Shown in pieces: positions 1 to 12,530 of a DNA stretch of 64,000 bases (within the stretch, counting starts at the first letter, position 1; every line of letters begins with the position of its first letter). Source of the DNA: Hymenopus coronatus (taxonomy: Eukaryota; Arthropoda; Insecta; Mantodea; Hymenopodidae); NCBI GenBank assembly GCA_030762935.1, contig CM060895.1:40476001-40540000 (forward strand), read 5' to 3'. The notes below the pieces were generated by a model that was not told where the DNA came from, searched no databases, and saw only the letters and a list, made by a program, of their open reading frames with translations. The position numbers were made by a program, and so were the translations under genes.

Positions 1-644
1 ATATGGCTTCTCTGGTCACTATCATTGATTTTTAACTAGCAAACTATTTTTGCAAAAGCATAACCTTCTATTTATTTCATATTAATGAAGAAAATAAGTA
101 CATAAACAGGTTCATTACACGTATCACGAGTTCAAATGGTATAGCAATAGTCAAAGGTTAAAAAAACTGCCCTATATATTGGTCTTGAGATGTGTTACAG
201 TTGCCGTGACATTACGAAAAACAGCTAAATAACGACAAGACTTTAATGTGACAAAGTATTGAAAAATTCAAACAATAATAATAATATCATCTCGGAAAGT
301 TTTATACTGTAAAAAGTTATTTGAAATAAATTGTGATTTTAAAAAGAGATCTCCACTTTATGCAGCTCGTTGTAATAGAGGTCTATTCGATAGAAAAGTC
401 CTGAATCAAGTGGACTTCATAGGATATTAATTTTATTTGCCATATAAGTCTTTTAATTATATTTTGTTTCGTTTAACAAAAGGTTTAAGTTTAGTTTCTG
501 TTTTTGTTTTGATAAAACAAATATTGAAACTATCCCATATAAAGGTTAGTCTCGGGTGGGGGATTTTCTTGAAATTCTTCGCGTCGTATCTTTGGAAAAT
601 ACTGAACTTATCACCAGACTTGGTATTCTATTTCTGAGTAATGC

Positions 645-702
<58 letters not shown>

Positions 703-800
703 GACTTTTCTAAGAATGTTTTTGGATGTATAGAGCTTCAAAGAGCTCTCGATATCCAATTTTTGGGTGGGATGAGTGTCTTATCTCTACCTAAATAAGT
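1..800 (-). repeat. HER copy, diverged, tail end cut by window edge
   Basis: A decayed HER reading tail to head. The first ~80 bases match the tail region (Tn, then CTTCTATTTATTTCAT). Positions 553-600 match the GGGATTTTCTTGAAATTCTTCG block, and 755-798 match the ATTTTTGGGTGG head block ending in a weak CTCTACC. The internal microsatellite at 649-697 is (CT)n rather than (GT)n. The short open frames here are chance frames in the repeat. Confidence 0.75.
649..697. repeat. (CT)n microsatellite
   Basis: About 24 uninterrupted CT units, at the place where other HER copies carry (GT)n. Confidence 0.97.
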
Positions 801-807
801 GGTATGT

Positions 808-1405
808 AAATGTGCGAAGATTTTCAAGAAAATCTCTCCACCACAATCTACCCTTTACAAGGAAAAAGTTTAAAAATATTCTAAAAATGGCTGTAACGAG
901 TTTTATGAAAATGCCTATAAAGATATTTAGATCAAAAATAAAATGTGTATTTTGAATTTTTTGGGAATATCGACTGAAGATCTTTATTCTGAATGAGTTT
1001 TACACAATGTTGCATAATAATTAAACCGTAAGACAGACAAAAACCTACTACACATGTAGACACATAATTTATGTAATGTACGTTTATCTTGTAGATTTCC
1101 CTGTTTTCGAAATATTTCTTATTATTGGTCTCAATATGAATCTACCTAATTTCTAAAAAGGGACCATAAAAAGCGAACCGAACCTCAATTGTTTCACATA
1201 GCGACCAGCTTTCAAAATATTTGACTATTGCTTTAGTATATTGTATTCCCTTATTTCCCTTCTTACAAGGAAGCAAGCAATAAGGCCAATTCTGCCAATG
1301 TTTATCTCGATTAGCATGATGTAGATAAAACAATAAATCTGTTGTAAGAATATTTTGTATACGAAACTGCAGGAGAAAATTGTGTGAATGGAACATATCA
1401 GATTT
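808..1405 (+). repeat. HER copy, head-truncated
   Basis: Starts at the GCGAAGATTTTCAAGAAAAT block and runs to GTGTGAATGGAACATATCAGATTT. It lacks the hairpin and microsatellite. It lies almost head-to-head with the preceding reverse copy. Confidence 0.85.
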
Positions 1406-2154
1406 ATCTCAATGTTTAGAATTCATATTTTATTATGACTTTTTAAAGCAAATTTTGATCAAATTTCACACACTATAACAGCAATGAGTATTATATTTAA
1501 CGAATAGTATCTGTTCTCCTGAGGGAAAAGGTTTTGCAATGCTAGACACCTTGTATTTCTGAATTCCCATTATTGCTGAGTATGAATCTTCCGCTGTTAT
1601 TGACCTCTTGCGAAAGTAAGGGGGTGAAGAATGTCGGTGATATGTCTTTCCAATCACATTAGTCTTCGAAGAATGTTGAATTTGCATTCTGCAGCTGAGA
1701 TAGCAATTTATAAAGCTTTAATGCTTGCGAACAAGTTTTCGTTCTTCGAGTATCTACCACACAAGTGAATAATTAGATATGAGGGAGATTCCAGAATGTT
1801 AAAAGCAAGTTCCTTTAGCTGTACTGTTTTCTGCTTCTTGTTTGTAAACATAGCTAAATACTTCCAGACTTTAATATAATTTAATTATTGTTAAAATGTA
1901 AGGAATTTCGAAATAACTCTCTAGCACTAATAGATTTAGGAGGAACATCTACCCGGAATAAGTAATTTCCTGAAGTTTCTTACCTTCACTATTAATATAT
2001 ACTAAATCGTGTACGCCTTATTTTAAATGTGAAAACTTTCAGACAAATATTTTGACTGTCATCATAGCTGTGTTAACAATTCTTTAAAGTATTTAAAAAA
2101 AAAAAAACACACACACACAAAATTAAGCAATTATTCGTAGATAGGTACATCAGG
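1406..2154. other. Unassigned AT-rich interval
   Basis: I see no gene and no HER similarity. A short A-run plus (CA)n sits at 2095-2119, just before the TIR element. Confidence 0.5.
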
Positions 2155-3416
2155 TGACCTAACTGCCCCGTATTTTTTTGTGTGCAGATATCCCTTGGTG
2201 CATTAAAACAGTTGCAGAACTCAACAGGCTGTTTCAAGCTAAAACTTGCCATTGGAGTACTATCGAGCGTGTCCTTTGCTTTGTGCCACTTGCTATTAGC
2301 GGAGACAATGACGGGTAGGATATAAAGTTATTTTACTTTCTTTAGTCCGTTTGTATAATGTACATAATGGATAGAGAAGGTATTGAATTCCATCCAAAAG
2401 TTTTATAGATATTTTACCCAAAATGTTTGTTTTGAGGTCCCCTGAGTCCGAAAAAAGCATTTTAGAAAAAGATCCATGTGTATGTCTGTGGGCAGCATGG
2501 CTCAAAATCGAAAACACCCTTAAATATAAACATGGTATTTATTATTTTCCACGGATGCGACACGAAGATTTAAAAAAAAAAATCTCCCCACCACAAACTA
2601 CCCTTTACATGGAAAATGTTTCAAAAACTTTGATTTTCTCAAGGCTATAGGAACTATCTTGATTAAAATACCGTATATTAAAGATATTTACATCCCAAAT
2701 AAAATATCTTATCTTGAATTGCCAGGGAATAGCTTCTGAAGACCTCTTCATTCTGATTGCATTTTGTCGAATTTTGCATAACTGCTAAACCGTAAAAGAT
2801 GACAAAAACTTACCGCACAAAACTGCAAATCTCGTCAAAACACACAATTTATGTCACTTACATTTTTGTTGTGGAGGTAACCGTTTCCGAGATATTCCTT
2901 GATATTGGTTTCAATTGTAAAGTACTCATTTTTCTCAGACAGAAAGTGCCGGTTTTCCTTTGTCCTACTCCTGACCAAGCAAAGAAGAGAATTGCAATAA
3001 CATTACATAAGGACAGCTTTTTAAATCATTTGAGAACCTTCGGTTCCCTTCTAGTACAGAGAGATACGTAAGAAGAACATTCTGCTAATGTTTATCTCGA
3101 TTAGCATGGTACAGAAAGAACAATAATCTTCTGTGAGACGTTTGTTTGCAGAACAGCTAGAGAAAGTCGTGTGAGTGTGACACATAAGATTTTTTTTTTT
3201 AAATAATATGGATAAAATAATAAAGCTCTCTGAATGTAGTAACTGCAAAAAAAGAAAGAAAAAGCTCCAACAAGAACTTTGGGCTCCTTGCGAGGGGTAA
3301 AATAAAGATCGCTCTCCACTCACGGGTTTTAACTTAAAATAGTCCCCTTGAGTTCTGCAACTGTTTTAACGCACGAAGGGATATCTGCACACTCCAAATA
3401 AGAGCCAATAGGGTCA
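2155..3416. mobile_element. TIR element with nested HER copy
   Basis: The arm at 2155-2245 is an inverted copy of 3326-3416. Both contain GTGTGCAGATATCCCTT, then GTTAAAACAGTTGCAGAACTC, with only scattered mismatches and small gaps over about 90 bp. A whole HER copy fills most of the interior. No transposase can be read, so this is a non-autonomous TIR element or foldback. The superfamily is not identified and the target-site duplication is unclear. Confidence 0.75.
2331..3198 (+). repeat. HER copy, near full length
   Basis: Begins TTTTACTTTCTTTAG with a short hairpin (TCCG...GGATAGAGAAGG) and ends GTGTGAGTGTGACACATAAGA followed by a T-run. The microsatellite has shrunk to GTGTATGTCTGTG. It sits inside the TIR element and so is the younger insertion. 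Confidence 0.88.
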
Positions 3417-4381
3417 GTCTATTATGTTTAACAGGTTCGGTAAAAATAAATAAATAATAATAATAATATAAATAACAAACAATAATAACAATAATAAAGA
3501 GCTCTGCACTGGGATGCTTCAAAAGCTTTATATGCGTAAAACATTAACAGTGCTCGACGAGTTTTCTACATCACTTCAAAATTTTCGGGCAAATAATCCC
3601 CACAACTATACAACCGGGATCTAATTTCCAGTTTATCTTTTCGCACCATTTAGTTGCCCAAACGTGAGGTTTTACGTAAAAACGGTCTAACTCTCAAAAC
3701 CTAAAGGTTGATTAGTGCTGCCACCTAGTGTTTGATTTATGGATGGTCCAACACCAAAAAGGTTAATTGTAAGTATAACGACGTTTATTTCTTGCAACCA
3801 TATTCCCTTATCACATAGGTATGAAAATGTATGGTCAATAGCTCCGCCAAAACTCAAATGTTCTTGCTCTGATTATTATGTGCCTCAAAATGTTGGTCAA
3901 CATCACAGAAGTCTTTCATCTGCGTCTGTGAAGACACTGTGCGTGATTGTGAACTTTGTCCGCACCAACGCTACAAGTATCAGTGTGCAAAACCGTACTA
4001 TTCTGTATTTGCTTTAGCTTGAATCATGGTAAGCAACATATTCCACATGGCAGTTGGCTACCACTGCCTAATCTCAAACTCAGATTGCAAATGTTTCCCT
4101 CGTTTCCCAACACCCGCTTGGAACGGCGAAAATATCGGTATATTTTACATATTTCACTGACAAAAAACAAGTACAACTGCTACTAAGAGAGTAATAGACA
4201 GCGAAGGATGACTACGACAGGGTTTTCCACCACTCGAACCACCATTAACGCACTCCACCTCCGGTTAGGTAGCAGAAAGATGGTAATGTTTCAACGTAAA
4301 CCTCGCGTGCTTCAGGATAAATTAACAAACCGGGAGTTTATTTAGCGCAGAGAATATCTGTCGTAGATAGTTCCACTTTTA
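3417..4381. other. Unassigned interval with short AAT-rich tract
   Basis: An AAT/AAC-rich stretch lies near 3448-3496. The rest is unique-looking sequence. An open frame at 3739-4017 has no recognisable domain and no splice context, and I do not call it a gene. Confidence 0.4.
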
Positions 4382-4866
4382 TTTTTCGTGGAGCTGACCG
4401 TTTTTGAGATATTCCTTGTTATTGGTTTCGGTTTTAAAATACTTATACTTCTCTCAGACGGGAATTTGTCAACTCCTAGCCATACTAACAAAGGAATTTC
4501 AATCACTTAGCAACCAACTTTTAAAATATTTGACTATCACTTTAGCATTTTCCCTTCTACAAGGAAACAAGTAATAAGGCCATTTCTACTATTTTTTTCT
4601 CAATTAGCACGAAGTAAATAGAAGAATCCAGGTCATGAGGACCGCATTAACCGGCCGGGGGGACTCGAGGCGCTGACCACGTCTCACCCTCCAATACTGC
4701 ACCCCATCCATGACGCCTGTAGTGGACCGAGATGGGGGACGCAGCGGCCGGGCGGTAGGCCAAGGTTCCCCGTGAGCTTATTAGTTATTAAATAGAAGAA
4801 TAAGCTTTGTATCAATGATTTGTTGCAGAGAAAAGCATGTGAATGGAACACATCAGAACTTTTTGA
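4382..4866 (+). repeat. HER copy, tail half only, interrupted
   Basis: Starts at the TTTTCGTGGAGCTGACC block and ends GTGAATGGAACACATCAGA. It is split by a 162-bp insertion at 4628-4789. Confidence 0.85.
4616..4801. mobile_element. 162-bp GC-rich retroposon-like insertion with 12-bp TSD
   Basis: Target sequence AAATAGAAGAAT occurs at 4616-4627 and again at 4790-4801, and in an uninterrupted HER it occurs once. The insert (4628-4789) is strikingly GC-rich against its surroundings (CCGGCCGGGGGGACTCGAGG, GCAGCGGCCGGGCGG). The exact duplication argues for a SINE-like or retroposed insertion. I do not recognise the source. On the minus strand, TGGTCAGCGCCTCGAG loosely resembles an A box. Confidence 0.85.
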
Positions 4867-5007
4867 TTTACTTTCACTATAAAAAAATCCCAGTTCGATC
4901 TGCAACATTAATATTATAATGCTTTCTTGTTAGTACGTACACAGAATATAGTTTATGGCACTTCACGCAACACAATTATTGCTGCATAGGTAAATCATAC
5001 TGATTTA

Positions 5008-5009
<2 letters not shown>

Positions 5010-5039
<30 letters not shown>

Positions 5040-5042
5040 TAA
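5010..5042. repeat. (AAT)n microsatellite
   Basis: About ten AAT units, the last one imperfect. Confidence 0.95.
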
Positions 5043-5720
5043 TGCCTGCATATGGGAAAAAAACAAAAGGTAGGTGGTACCCCAAAACAAAATAGGTATA
5101 AGCGAAAAAGAGGGGTGAAAGGAAATGTTGCCAATATATTTTGTATTAACTCCAGGAGTATTATATGCACGGTCACCCTTGGGAATTATTTCATTAAATG
5201 CTCTTCAGAGCCATGGGGAACAGGTAAGCTCTAAAGCCCATAGTATCCACGGAGGAAAGTTAAGCCCTAAATTCCATTGTAGCAGTAACAAGGTCTTATG
5301 AATATGCTAATAAGTAATTTATGGCAAGCAATTTTGGTACTACACGATTCTTGGTAAATTCAAAACTCTGCTGCAAGTTATCATTACAGATAGCAGGATC
5401 ATACTTATTACCTGCTTTCGTGCTCACAAACCTGCCACGATTACTTATGTCTATGCCGTTTCGCAGCTAAACAGACCTTACTGAGTTCATTCTCTGTTTT
5501 GGTTTCCCAGTTGTGCGAAATCAAATAAAGACTTCTGAAAAAGACTATATTCAAGGCTATAATGCATATATTTTGCGATGCTAACATCATAAATATGTCA
5601 CTTTAATCAGAAGTATTGGATCAAATAAGGAAACGTGTTCTATGTAAAGCAGGCATGGACAACTGAAAAGGTGTCCCTCCATTAGTCAAATCGTCATGTT
5701 CGGCCCCCAAACGTAACTGT

Positions 5721-5764
<44 letters not shown>

Positions 5765-6170
5765 ATTTCGGAGGATATTCCACACAGCAGCCAATGGGTT
5801 ATTGTACGACAGACTCCAGGAGGACAGGATGAGATGAGTAATTACAACGGACGCGAAACCGGACGGCGGGGAGAAAGCCACCATGGAGGGCCCTAACAGT
5901 TTCCAAGCTGTTCATCTCGACGTGGGGTCTAGGAGCTCGCGCTCAGGTCTGACTGAATTTCCATAGTCTACAGATAACCTCCAACGTCATTCAGCCACCG
6001 AAAACTGTACCGCAGTCACCGGCGACCCTTACAACCCTGAAAGAGACCGGTTGGATTAAATGAAAGGCCAATTTGTTCGGTCACCATGGCAGTAGTATTT
6101 TACTACTTATAGTACTACAGACACTGATACGTGAAATAAAATGAAATTAAATAATGGTTATTTGGGAAGG
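5043..6170. other. Unassigned interval, partly GC-richer
   Basis: Positions 5810-6060 are GC-richer than the surroundings, but I find no splice sites or recognisable protein. An old DNA transposon is possible and not demonstrated. Confidence 0.35.
5723..5757. repeat. (TG)n microsatellite
   Basis: About 17 TG units. It is not within a recognisable HER copy, unlike most GT tracts here. Confidence 0.95.
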
Positions 6171-6177
6171 AAAGTTC

Positions 6178-6330
6178 CAAGCCTGTCTCCGGTATTTATC
6201 AGTTATGAGGGCTGAGAAAAATCTGGGGAAATTCTCAGTGACGGAGGACGGACTTGGAAGATTTTGAATCGCAGACCTCCCTTTCACGAGTCTGTTTCTT
6301 ATGACCTCGGCTATGGTGTCGATCAACCTC
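6178..6330 (-). repeat. Possible tRNA-derived SINE, diverged
   Basis: On the minus strand the segment runs from a CGAGGTCATAAG-like A-box region to GGTCTGCGATTCAAA, a weak B box. A similar arrangement (GAGTTTTGAACGGCAGACC on the plus strand) recurs at 39500-39660. The similarity is weak. Confidence 0.35.
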
Positions 6331-6445
6331 TTGGTGATGGACGATTCACAAAGTTACCTATATATTCACCACTCGCTTCCTTATATAAGCCTAGAACCTG
6401 TGTCTTTCGCTCTTTCCACTCCTTACGGGTTCTCCGCTCCTGGTA

Positions 6446-7208
6446 AAAATCTGATGTTACACTCAGATGACTTTCTCTGGCAGTTCTACTAACTTCTTAC
6501 TTAAGATTATTCTTCATTCTACCCGATGCTAATTGAGATAAATTACCAGTATGTATTTAGTACTTATTACTAAGGGAATACCCTAGGTTAAATCGACAGT
6601 CAAATGTTTTTACAACCTGTCGTTATGAATGTCATTGCACATCGCTTCTTTGCTTGACCAGGATAGGAACAAAAGAAAAACGGACACTTCCTGTCTGAGA
6701 AAAGTATAAGTACTTTACAATTGAAACCAATAACAAGGGATATCTCGCAAACGGCTACCTCCACAACAAAAATGTAAAGGGCATAAATTGTGTATTTTGA
6801 TGAGGTCTACATTTTTTGTGCAGTAATGTTTTGTCTATCTTTTACCTTTTAGCTGTTATGTTACATTCGGCAAAATACGCCCAGAATAAAGAGGTCTTCA
6901 GAGGCTATTCCCATAAAATTCAAAATATAATTTTATTTGGGATGTAAGTATCTTTAATACACGAGAGCCGCACGTTAGAGCCATTTTTGAGGAAAAAAAT
7001 CCACGTAAGGTTAGCTTGTGGTTTGTCGAATCCTTGGAAGACACTAAACCTAAATACGAAGTTTGGTATTTAACGGTCTTTTCGTTTTTGAGCTATGCTG
7101 TCCACAGACACAAACGGACCTTTTTCTAGAAATGCCCAAAAAATATATTTCCGGTGAAATCTCGGTATCGAATTTTTGGGTGCAATACAGTACCTTCTTT
7201 ATCCACTA
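6446..7208 (-). repeat. HER copy, near full length
   Basis: Begins AAAATCTGATGTTACACTCA and reaches the head block ATTTTTGGGTGCAATACAG then CTTTATCCAC. The hairpin is incomplete and the microsatellite is reduced to ACACAAACGG. An A-rich gap replaces the usual GATTTTGATTAAAAT region near 6980. Confidence 0.85.
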
Positions 7209-7564
7209 AAAAGCTGTTCAGAGTAGGAAGTAAGTTTGCAAAACATGCTCGATTTAAATATGAACCACAGTATTTACTCAATTTTCGTTTTTGTATTAAT
7301 TTGTTGGAAGAAACAAAGGTAGGTTTTTTTTTTGTTTTTTGTTTTTAAATACTTCTTTCGGATTCCGGTTACCTAAAACCACATATTTTGCAGAAAATGC
7401 ATTGTCAACGTTTGGAATGGAATACAATAATAGTCTATTTAGGCAGAGGACCCCCTCAAAAAAAAAAACAAAGAAAGAAAAACCAGGACCAGAGCAGCAA
7501 ATTTAAGCGGACGGCAAAATACTCGAAATATTTTTTTTTAAAATACAATTCGGAAAATATAACC

Positions 7565-7700
7565 AGTATATACCATGCCACAGTAGCCGTGGAAGCTCTA
7601 CCACGAGTTCGAATCCCTCCATGGGCATGGATGTGTGTTTCTGAGCTTGAGTTCTATACAAGTCGTTTTTTTCTCACCTGATAGCCAATAAGATTACGCC
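7565..7700 (+). repeat. tRNA-like SINE fragment
   Basis: CCACAGTAGCCGTGG then GAGTTCGAATCCC looks like the 3' part of a tRNA-derived head with a good B box (GAGTTCGAATCC). The A-box half is degraded. Confidence 0.45.
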
Positions 7701-8695
7701 TGAAGACCAAATAAACTAAACATTATATAGACATTCAACGAAGAGATTTTTAGACATGGGTGAGAGAGGTGTAAAGTTTTAGATCGCTGTTGACTACACT
7801 GCGTTGTTTTCTTTAAGCGTTTGTGCGAATATTTTGCCCTGGATGTCTCACATGTCCCTAAGTGTAAGGATTCCCAATTAAAATTGTAATAATTCAAATT
7901 CTTGGTTTTATATCTATAGTAATTAATTCTTTTCCATACAAGCCACGTATGGCCATGTTGGTTAGGTAAAGCCAGACTGAAAAATTTAAATTCTGATATT
8001 ACTTTATATTTACACTTGTCATAATTTCCAGAAAATAGAGGGTAGGAAATGTCTTAATGGTGCGAATTAACGCAAATAAGCTGAAGAAAAGAAGAATAAA
8101 TATAAATGTTATTGCAAACCCCACAATAGATTCATTTCTGCAAAGAAACGTTAACTAAAACTGATGTAGCAACTCAGAGGTGAAGAAATCACTTTATAAG
8201 TAATTTTACGTAGGGCTCTAATTGCAAAGCTTCTTTCTTGCCTCAAAGATGTCAACTGGAAAGGCTAAAGGAGTTAGATACTCTCAAATACAGGAAGTTC
8301 CCCACCACAGCAATTTAGTAGCTCTTAAGAGCTTCAATACATTTACAACCGACATTATCAAGCTTTTTGCCACAAAACACAGAAACTTATGTCGCGAAAG
8401 CCTGCAACATTAGAAGATACGGTCTAGTTGGCAAACGACTTTACTTTCTCAGCTAAACCTGCTGCCAACTTCTTGAGTGAAATTGCTTATCGTCTTACAA
8501 AGGAAGTGTATAGAGTTCCCTCGAGATTTTTCTAAACACGTTGCTGTTGACAGAGAATAGAGCTTTGGAAAGTACAGCGACGTTCTGAAGTTTACAGTCT
8601 TATTTTACACAACACTTATATATTTTTCAGGTCTATTTACACAAATTAAATTGATTACCAAAACTACTTACAATACCATAAACCTTCGAGTGCTA
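7701..8695. other. Unassigned AT-rich interval
   Basis: Near 7930-7995 there is weak similarity to the SINE-B tail (CAGACTGAAAAATTTAAAT). Otherwise I see nothing. Confidence 0.4.
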
Positions 8696-9240
8696 TTTAC
8701 TTTCTCTACACTGACTATATACATAAGTGTATAGAGAAGTTATTGTATTGCACTCAAAAATTCAATACCGAAATTTCACCAGAAATGTGTGTTTTGATGC
8801 CCCCTGAATAAAAAAAGTATTTTTAAAAAAATATCCAAGTGTGTGTGTGTGTCTGTCTGTCTGTTTGTAAATGTGTTAGTGTGTGGGCAGCATAGCTCAA
8901 AAAAATAAAAAAAGTCCGTTAAATACCAAACTTTGTAATTAAGTGCAGTATCTTCCAAGGATGCGACAAAACCCTTCCACCCTGACTACCCTTTACACGG
9001 AAAATGTTTAGAAAATTTTGATTTTCTCAAAAATGGCTCTGACGATTATGATTAAAATGTCCTATAAATATTTATATGACAAATAAAATATATATCTTGA
9101 ATTTTCTGGGAATAGCCTATGAAGACAATTTTGCACAACTGGTAAACCGTAAGAGATTGAAAAAAAATGACTAAACAGGAAATATAGAGCTCGCTAAAAC
9201 ACACAATTTATGTTATATAAATTTTTTCGTTGAGTTGGCC

Positions 9241-9301
<61 letters not shown>

Positions 9302-9645
9302 CCCTTGTTATTGATTTCAGTTTTTGAATACTTAAACTTTTCTCATACGGGAACTTGTGAACGCTTGACCGCCCAAAGAAACGGATTTCAACCACATTTT
9401 AAAACATTTGACTGTCGGTTTACATAGCCTACTGTATTCCCTCGTTTCCTTTCTATTTATAAGGAACTAAGTAATAAGTCCGCTTCTGTTAATGTTTTAG
9501 CATGAAATAGATAGAAAAATAAGCTTACTAACAATTTGTTAGAGCGATGTAGTTTTTATTAATTGGAATGAATCATAGTTTTTATGAAAACAATTATAAT
9601 TTGGTAGTTTTAGGTAGAAAGTCATATGAATCGAGCACATGATTA
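8696..9645 (+). repeat. HER copy, full length with ATT expansion
   Basis: The head hairpin ACTTTCTCTACACTGAC...AAGTGTATAGAGAAG is intact. The internal (GT)n/(CTGT)n tract is at 8838-8885. A second microsatellite, (ATT)n at 9241-9298, has grown inside the GTTGGCC...GATATTCC block. The tail reads GTCATATGAATCGAGCACATGA. Confidence 0.88.
9241..9298. repeat. (ATT)n microsatellite
   Basis: About 19 ATT/TTA units inside a HER body. Confidence 0.97.
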
Positions 9646-9887
9646 TTTATTTGTTTATTTATTTTTAATTTTTAATCATCTGTCAGTGGTGATTGCAGTT
9701 TTATTTCTTTTTGTCACAAATTCTACGTTAGTAATAAATTACAATTACTGCAATCAAAGAAATCAGGTATCATTATATTATCCAAAAGAAACAACTGAAA
9801 TGGTATTTGCACAAACAGAATGGAAGACTGGATTCTGGAGGACTGAAATAAGCAGATAATGGAAACAAAGAGACCTGGAATCCCGTC

Positions 9888-10124
9888 TCTGTGGTGGATG
9901 GGTAGCGTGTCTGCCTCACATTCAAGGGAGAGGAGCCTAGTAGTAACCTCAGTTAAGGAGTTACCCGGATAAGGTTTTTTTCCCAAGGTTTTCCTTTATC
10001 TTAAGAAGGGAAATGTCGGGTAATTTTTTTAACTCACCGGGCTCATTTGCGCATCATTTAGCCAATTTCAGCCATTCATCGTCAAGTATGAACTACCAAG
10101 TTAAAGGACGTTAGTAAAAATGAA
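9888..10124 (+). repeat. tRNA-derived SINE, family D
   Basis: Contains GGGTAGCGTGTCTGCCTCAC (A-box half), a decayed B box, then GTTACCCGGATAAGG and a body shared with the copy at 17001-17212 (TTTTCC-TTAA, CATTTAGCC, GTTAAAGGAC). It ends in a short A-rich stretch. Confidence 0.75.
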
Positions 10125-10338
10125 TAATAACAATTTTTGTGAAAATAAGACATTTCGAAAAACTTGTAGATGTAAAGGGTAGTTTGTGGTTGCAAGGATT
10201 TTCTTGAAATTCTTCGTATTTCATTTTCTCCAGACACTGAAGTTAGAACACAAGTTGTATTCATCCAAATGCTTCTCTGGTGAAATCTCGATATCAGATT
10301 TTTGGGTGGAATACAATATTTCCCCCATCCACTAGGGG
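10125..10338 (-). repeat. HER fragment, head third
   Basis: Matches from the AAAATTTCGAAAA/GTAAAGGGTAGTTTG block to ATTTTTGGGTGGAATACAATA. The microsatellite region is deleted. Confidence 0.75.
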
Positions 10339-10775
10339 TATGGTAAAGTAAAAGTCGGTTGATTCTGTGGTCCCAAAACACACTGTGAAGAGGGCGACCT
10401 TTCAGCAAAACGTGTGATAACTTGATAATTTGATAACCTTATTTTTGTAAATGTGGCAAACAGTTGCTATGCAGTAGGAATACGAACATAAAGAGCAAAA
10501 AGTGAACCAACCTATTGACATTTTATCACGAGTGCTGTAGCAGCCTTTACTTTTAGAACTAATTTTGCACCACTTTAAGGAAAATATGTTTTAAAGGAAT
10601 AAAATAAATATAACTAAATGTTTCATGCACACCTATAGGTATTATTTTGGAATGCCAACCAACTACATACGTTCCTCTATTTTACATGGCTCTAAGTAAA
10701 TTATTCAGATGAATGCGTTATACATAAACACTCTTATTATGTAGCATAAAATGCTTTGTCAAAATAAAAATAAAA
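10339..10775. other. Unassigned AT-rich interval
   Basis: Nothing recognisable. Confidence 0.4.
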
Positions 10776-11434
10776 TGTTCATTGATGGATTCACATGACT
10801 ATTCTCATTCTTCTACTAACTACTCTTACAAAACGTGCTCTCCTATCTACTTCTTGATAATTCAAGTAAAGCTTTCATTACATTTTACACATGCAATTGT
10901 AGGTATAAGGAGAATGCAGTGAACTAAAGCGATAATAATCAGGATAGATAGATAGAAGTTGACGAAGTTTTGTGTGAAAAAAGTTTAAGTATTTTAAAAC
11001 TGAAACCAATAATAAGGAATATCTCGGAAAAGTTCTATTCCATGAAAAAATGCGTATGACAAAATGTGTGTGTTTTAACGAGATCTACACTTTTTATGCA
11101 GTAAGTTTTTGTCTATTTCTTATGGTTTATCAGTTATGCAAAAGACTTCCAGAATGAAGAGATTTTCAGAGGCTATTTTCAGAAAATTTAAGATATACCT
11201 ACATTTTATTTGTCATGTAAATATCTTTACTTAAGAGTATTTTAATCAAAATTGTCGGAGCCATTTTTGAGAAAATAAAAATTTCAAATTTTTTCCCTTG
11301 TAAACGGTAGTTTAGGGTGATGGGATTATCATCAAAATCTACGTGTCGCAAACTTGCAAGATACTAAACTTAAATACCAAGTATGGTATTTTTTGTTTTC
11401 GTGTTCACAGATACACACACGAACTTTTTTTTTC
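10776..11434 (-). repeat. HER copy, truncated at head
   Basis: Starts ATTGATGGATTCACATGACT and runs through ATGTGTGTGTTTTAACGAGA to the ACACACACGAACTTTTT tract, where it stops before the head block. Confidence 0.82.
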
Positions 11435-12349
11435 GGGGGTCGAAAATTGAAAGGAATTTGTATATCTTGAAAATAATTAATTTCATATGTTTTATACCTT
11501 TAACTACAATGATAATAAAGTCACCGGCCTTTTATTAGCAACTCCTGTACACTTTCGTTTGATCTGCTTTGGATTTTATACCTTGGTCAGGCGTCAGCAA
11601 CTCGTTTTGATTTTCTGAGATGGGTAAACACATGACAGCAGAGATTCTCTCTCTTCCTTGTACGGTGTTTCAATTTAAATTGGGAACAGAAAGCAATCCA
11701 ACACGCAAGCCTTTAACGCTTATATCCCTGCCTAGGAGGTATATTTTTATTGATAGAAAGTGGTGGAGTAAGTGTTTAGTGTTCCGAAAATTTCTGCACT
11801 CAAAAAATTCAATTTGTAGCGCCATTACGCAGCCCATACAAGTGAGAACGACAGTTGCCAGGGAGATGAACTTTTCTTTCAAATTGTGAAGATCTGAATT
11901 ACCAAACAGCCTTTTCATATTCACTGCTATAAATGTGAAAACGTTTCGTTACACACTAATTCATAATAATAGCAATATAGAATGCGATTAAAATGATATT
12001 AAACAACTTAAGGAGCATGTTTTACTATGTTAATGCTGTAATAATCGTCATATTTTGCAATTATGTTACGACTACCAGTTACAAGCAAACCTATGATAAT
12101 AAGAATGTGTTCGTAACCGAAGTATAAATACTAATGCAAGAACTAATATTTCCATCAATCAAGAACCCAGAATAGTCTTATTATCCTTGGAAAGCTGGAT
12201 TATATATTTCAAACGCAAAATGTTTCAAAGATCCACAGCACTGGAATAATTATCTGTTCTTGCTTTCCATGCAGTTGTTCACGCAGTGACCCAGTAGGAG
12301 CATCTCTGCTGTACTCAAATAGCAACCAATTGTTGACGGGTACATTAAA
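11435..12349. other. Unassigned AT-rich interval
   Basis: The open frame at 11620-11889 overlaps an equally long opposite-strand frame and shows no domain. I do not call it. Confidence 0.35.
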
Positions 12350-12530
12350 TCATACATGAAAAATTGTCTGACATTAAATTGCGTACTTTAACGGAATCTA
12401 CATTCTTTTGTGTAGCAAGAATCTGTTTATCTCTTACTACAAAAGCCATTCGGAATGACTTGAAAACCTATTACAATAAAATTCAAAATGTACATTTTAT
12501 TTATCTTTTAAATATTTTAAACATATAATA
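12350..12530 (-). repeat. HER fragment, internal
   Basis: Matches CTTTAACGGAATCTACATT, TGTGTAGCAAG and the ATTCAAAATGTACATTTTATTT block only. Confidence 0.6.
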
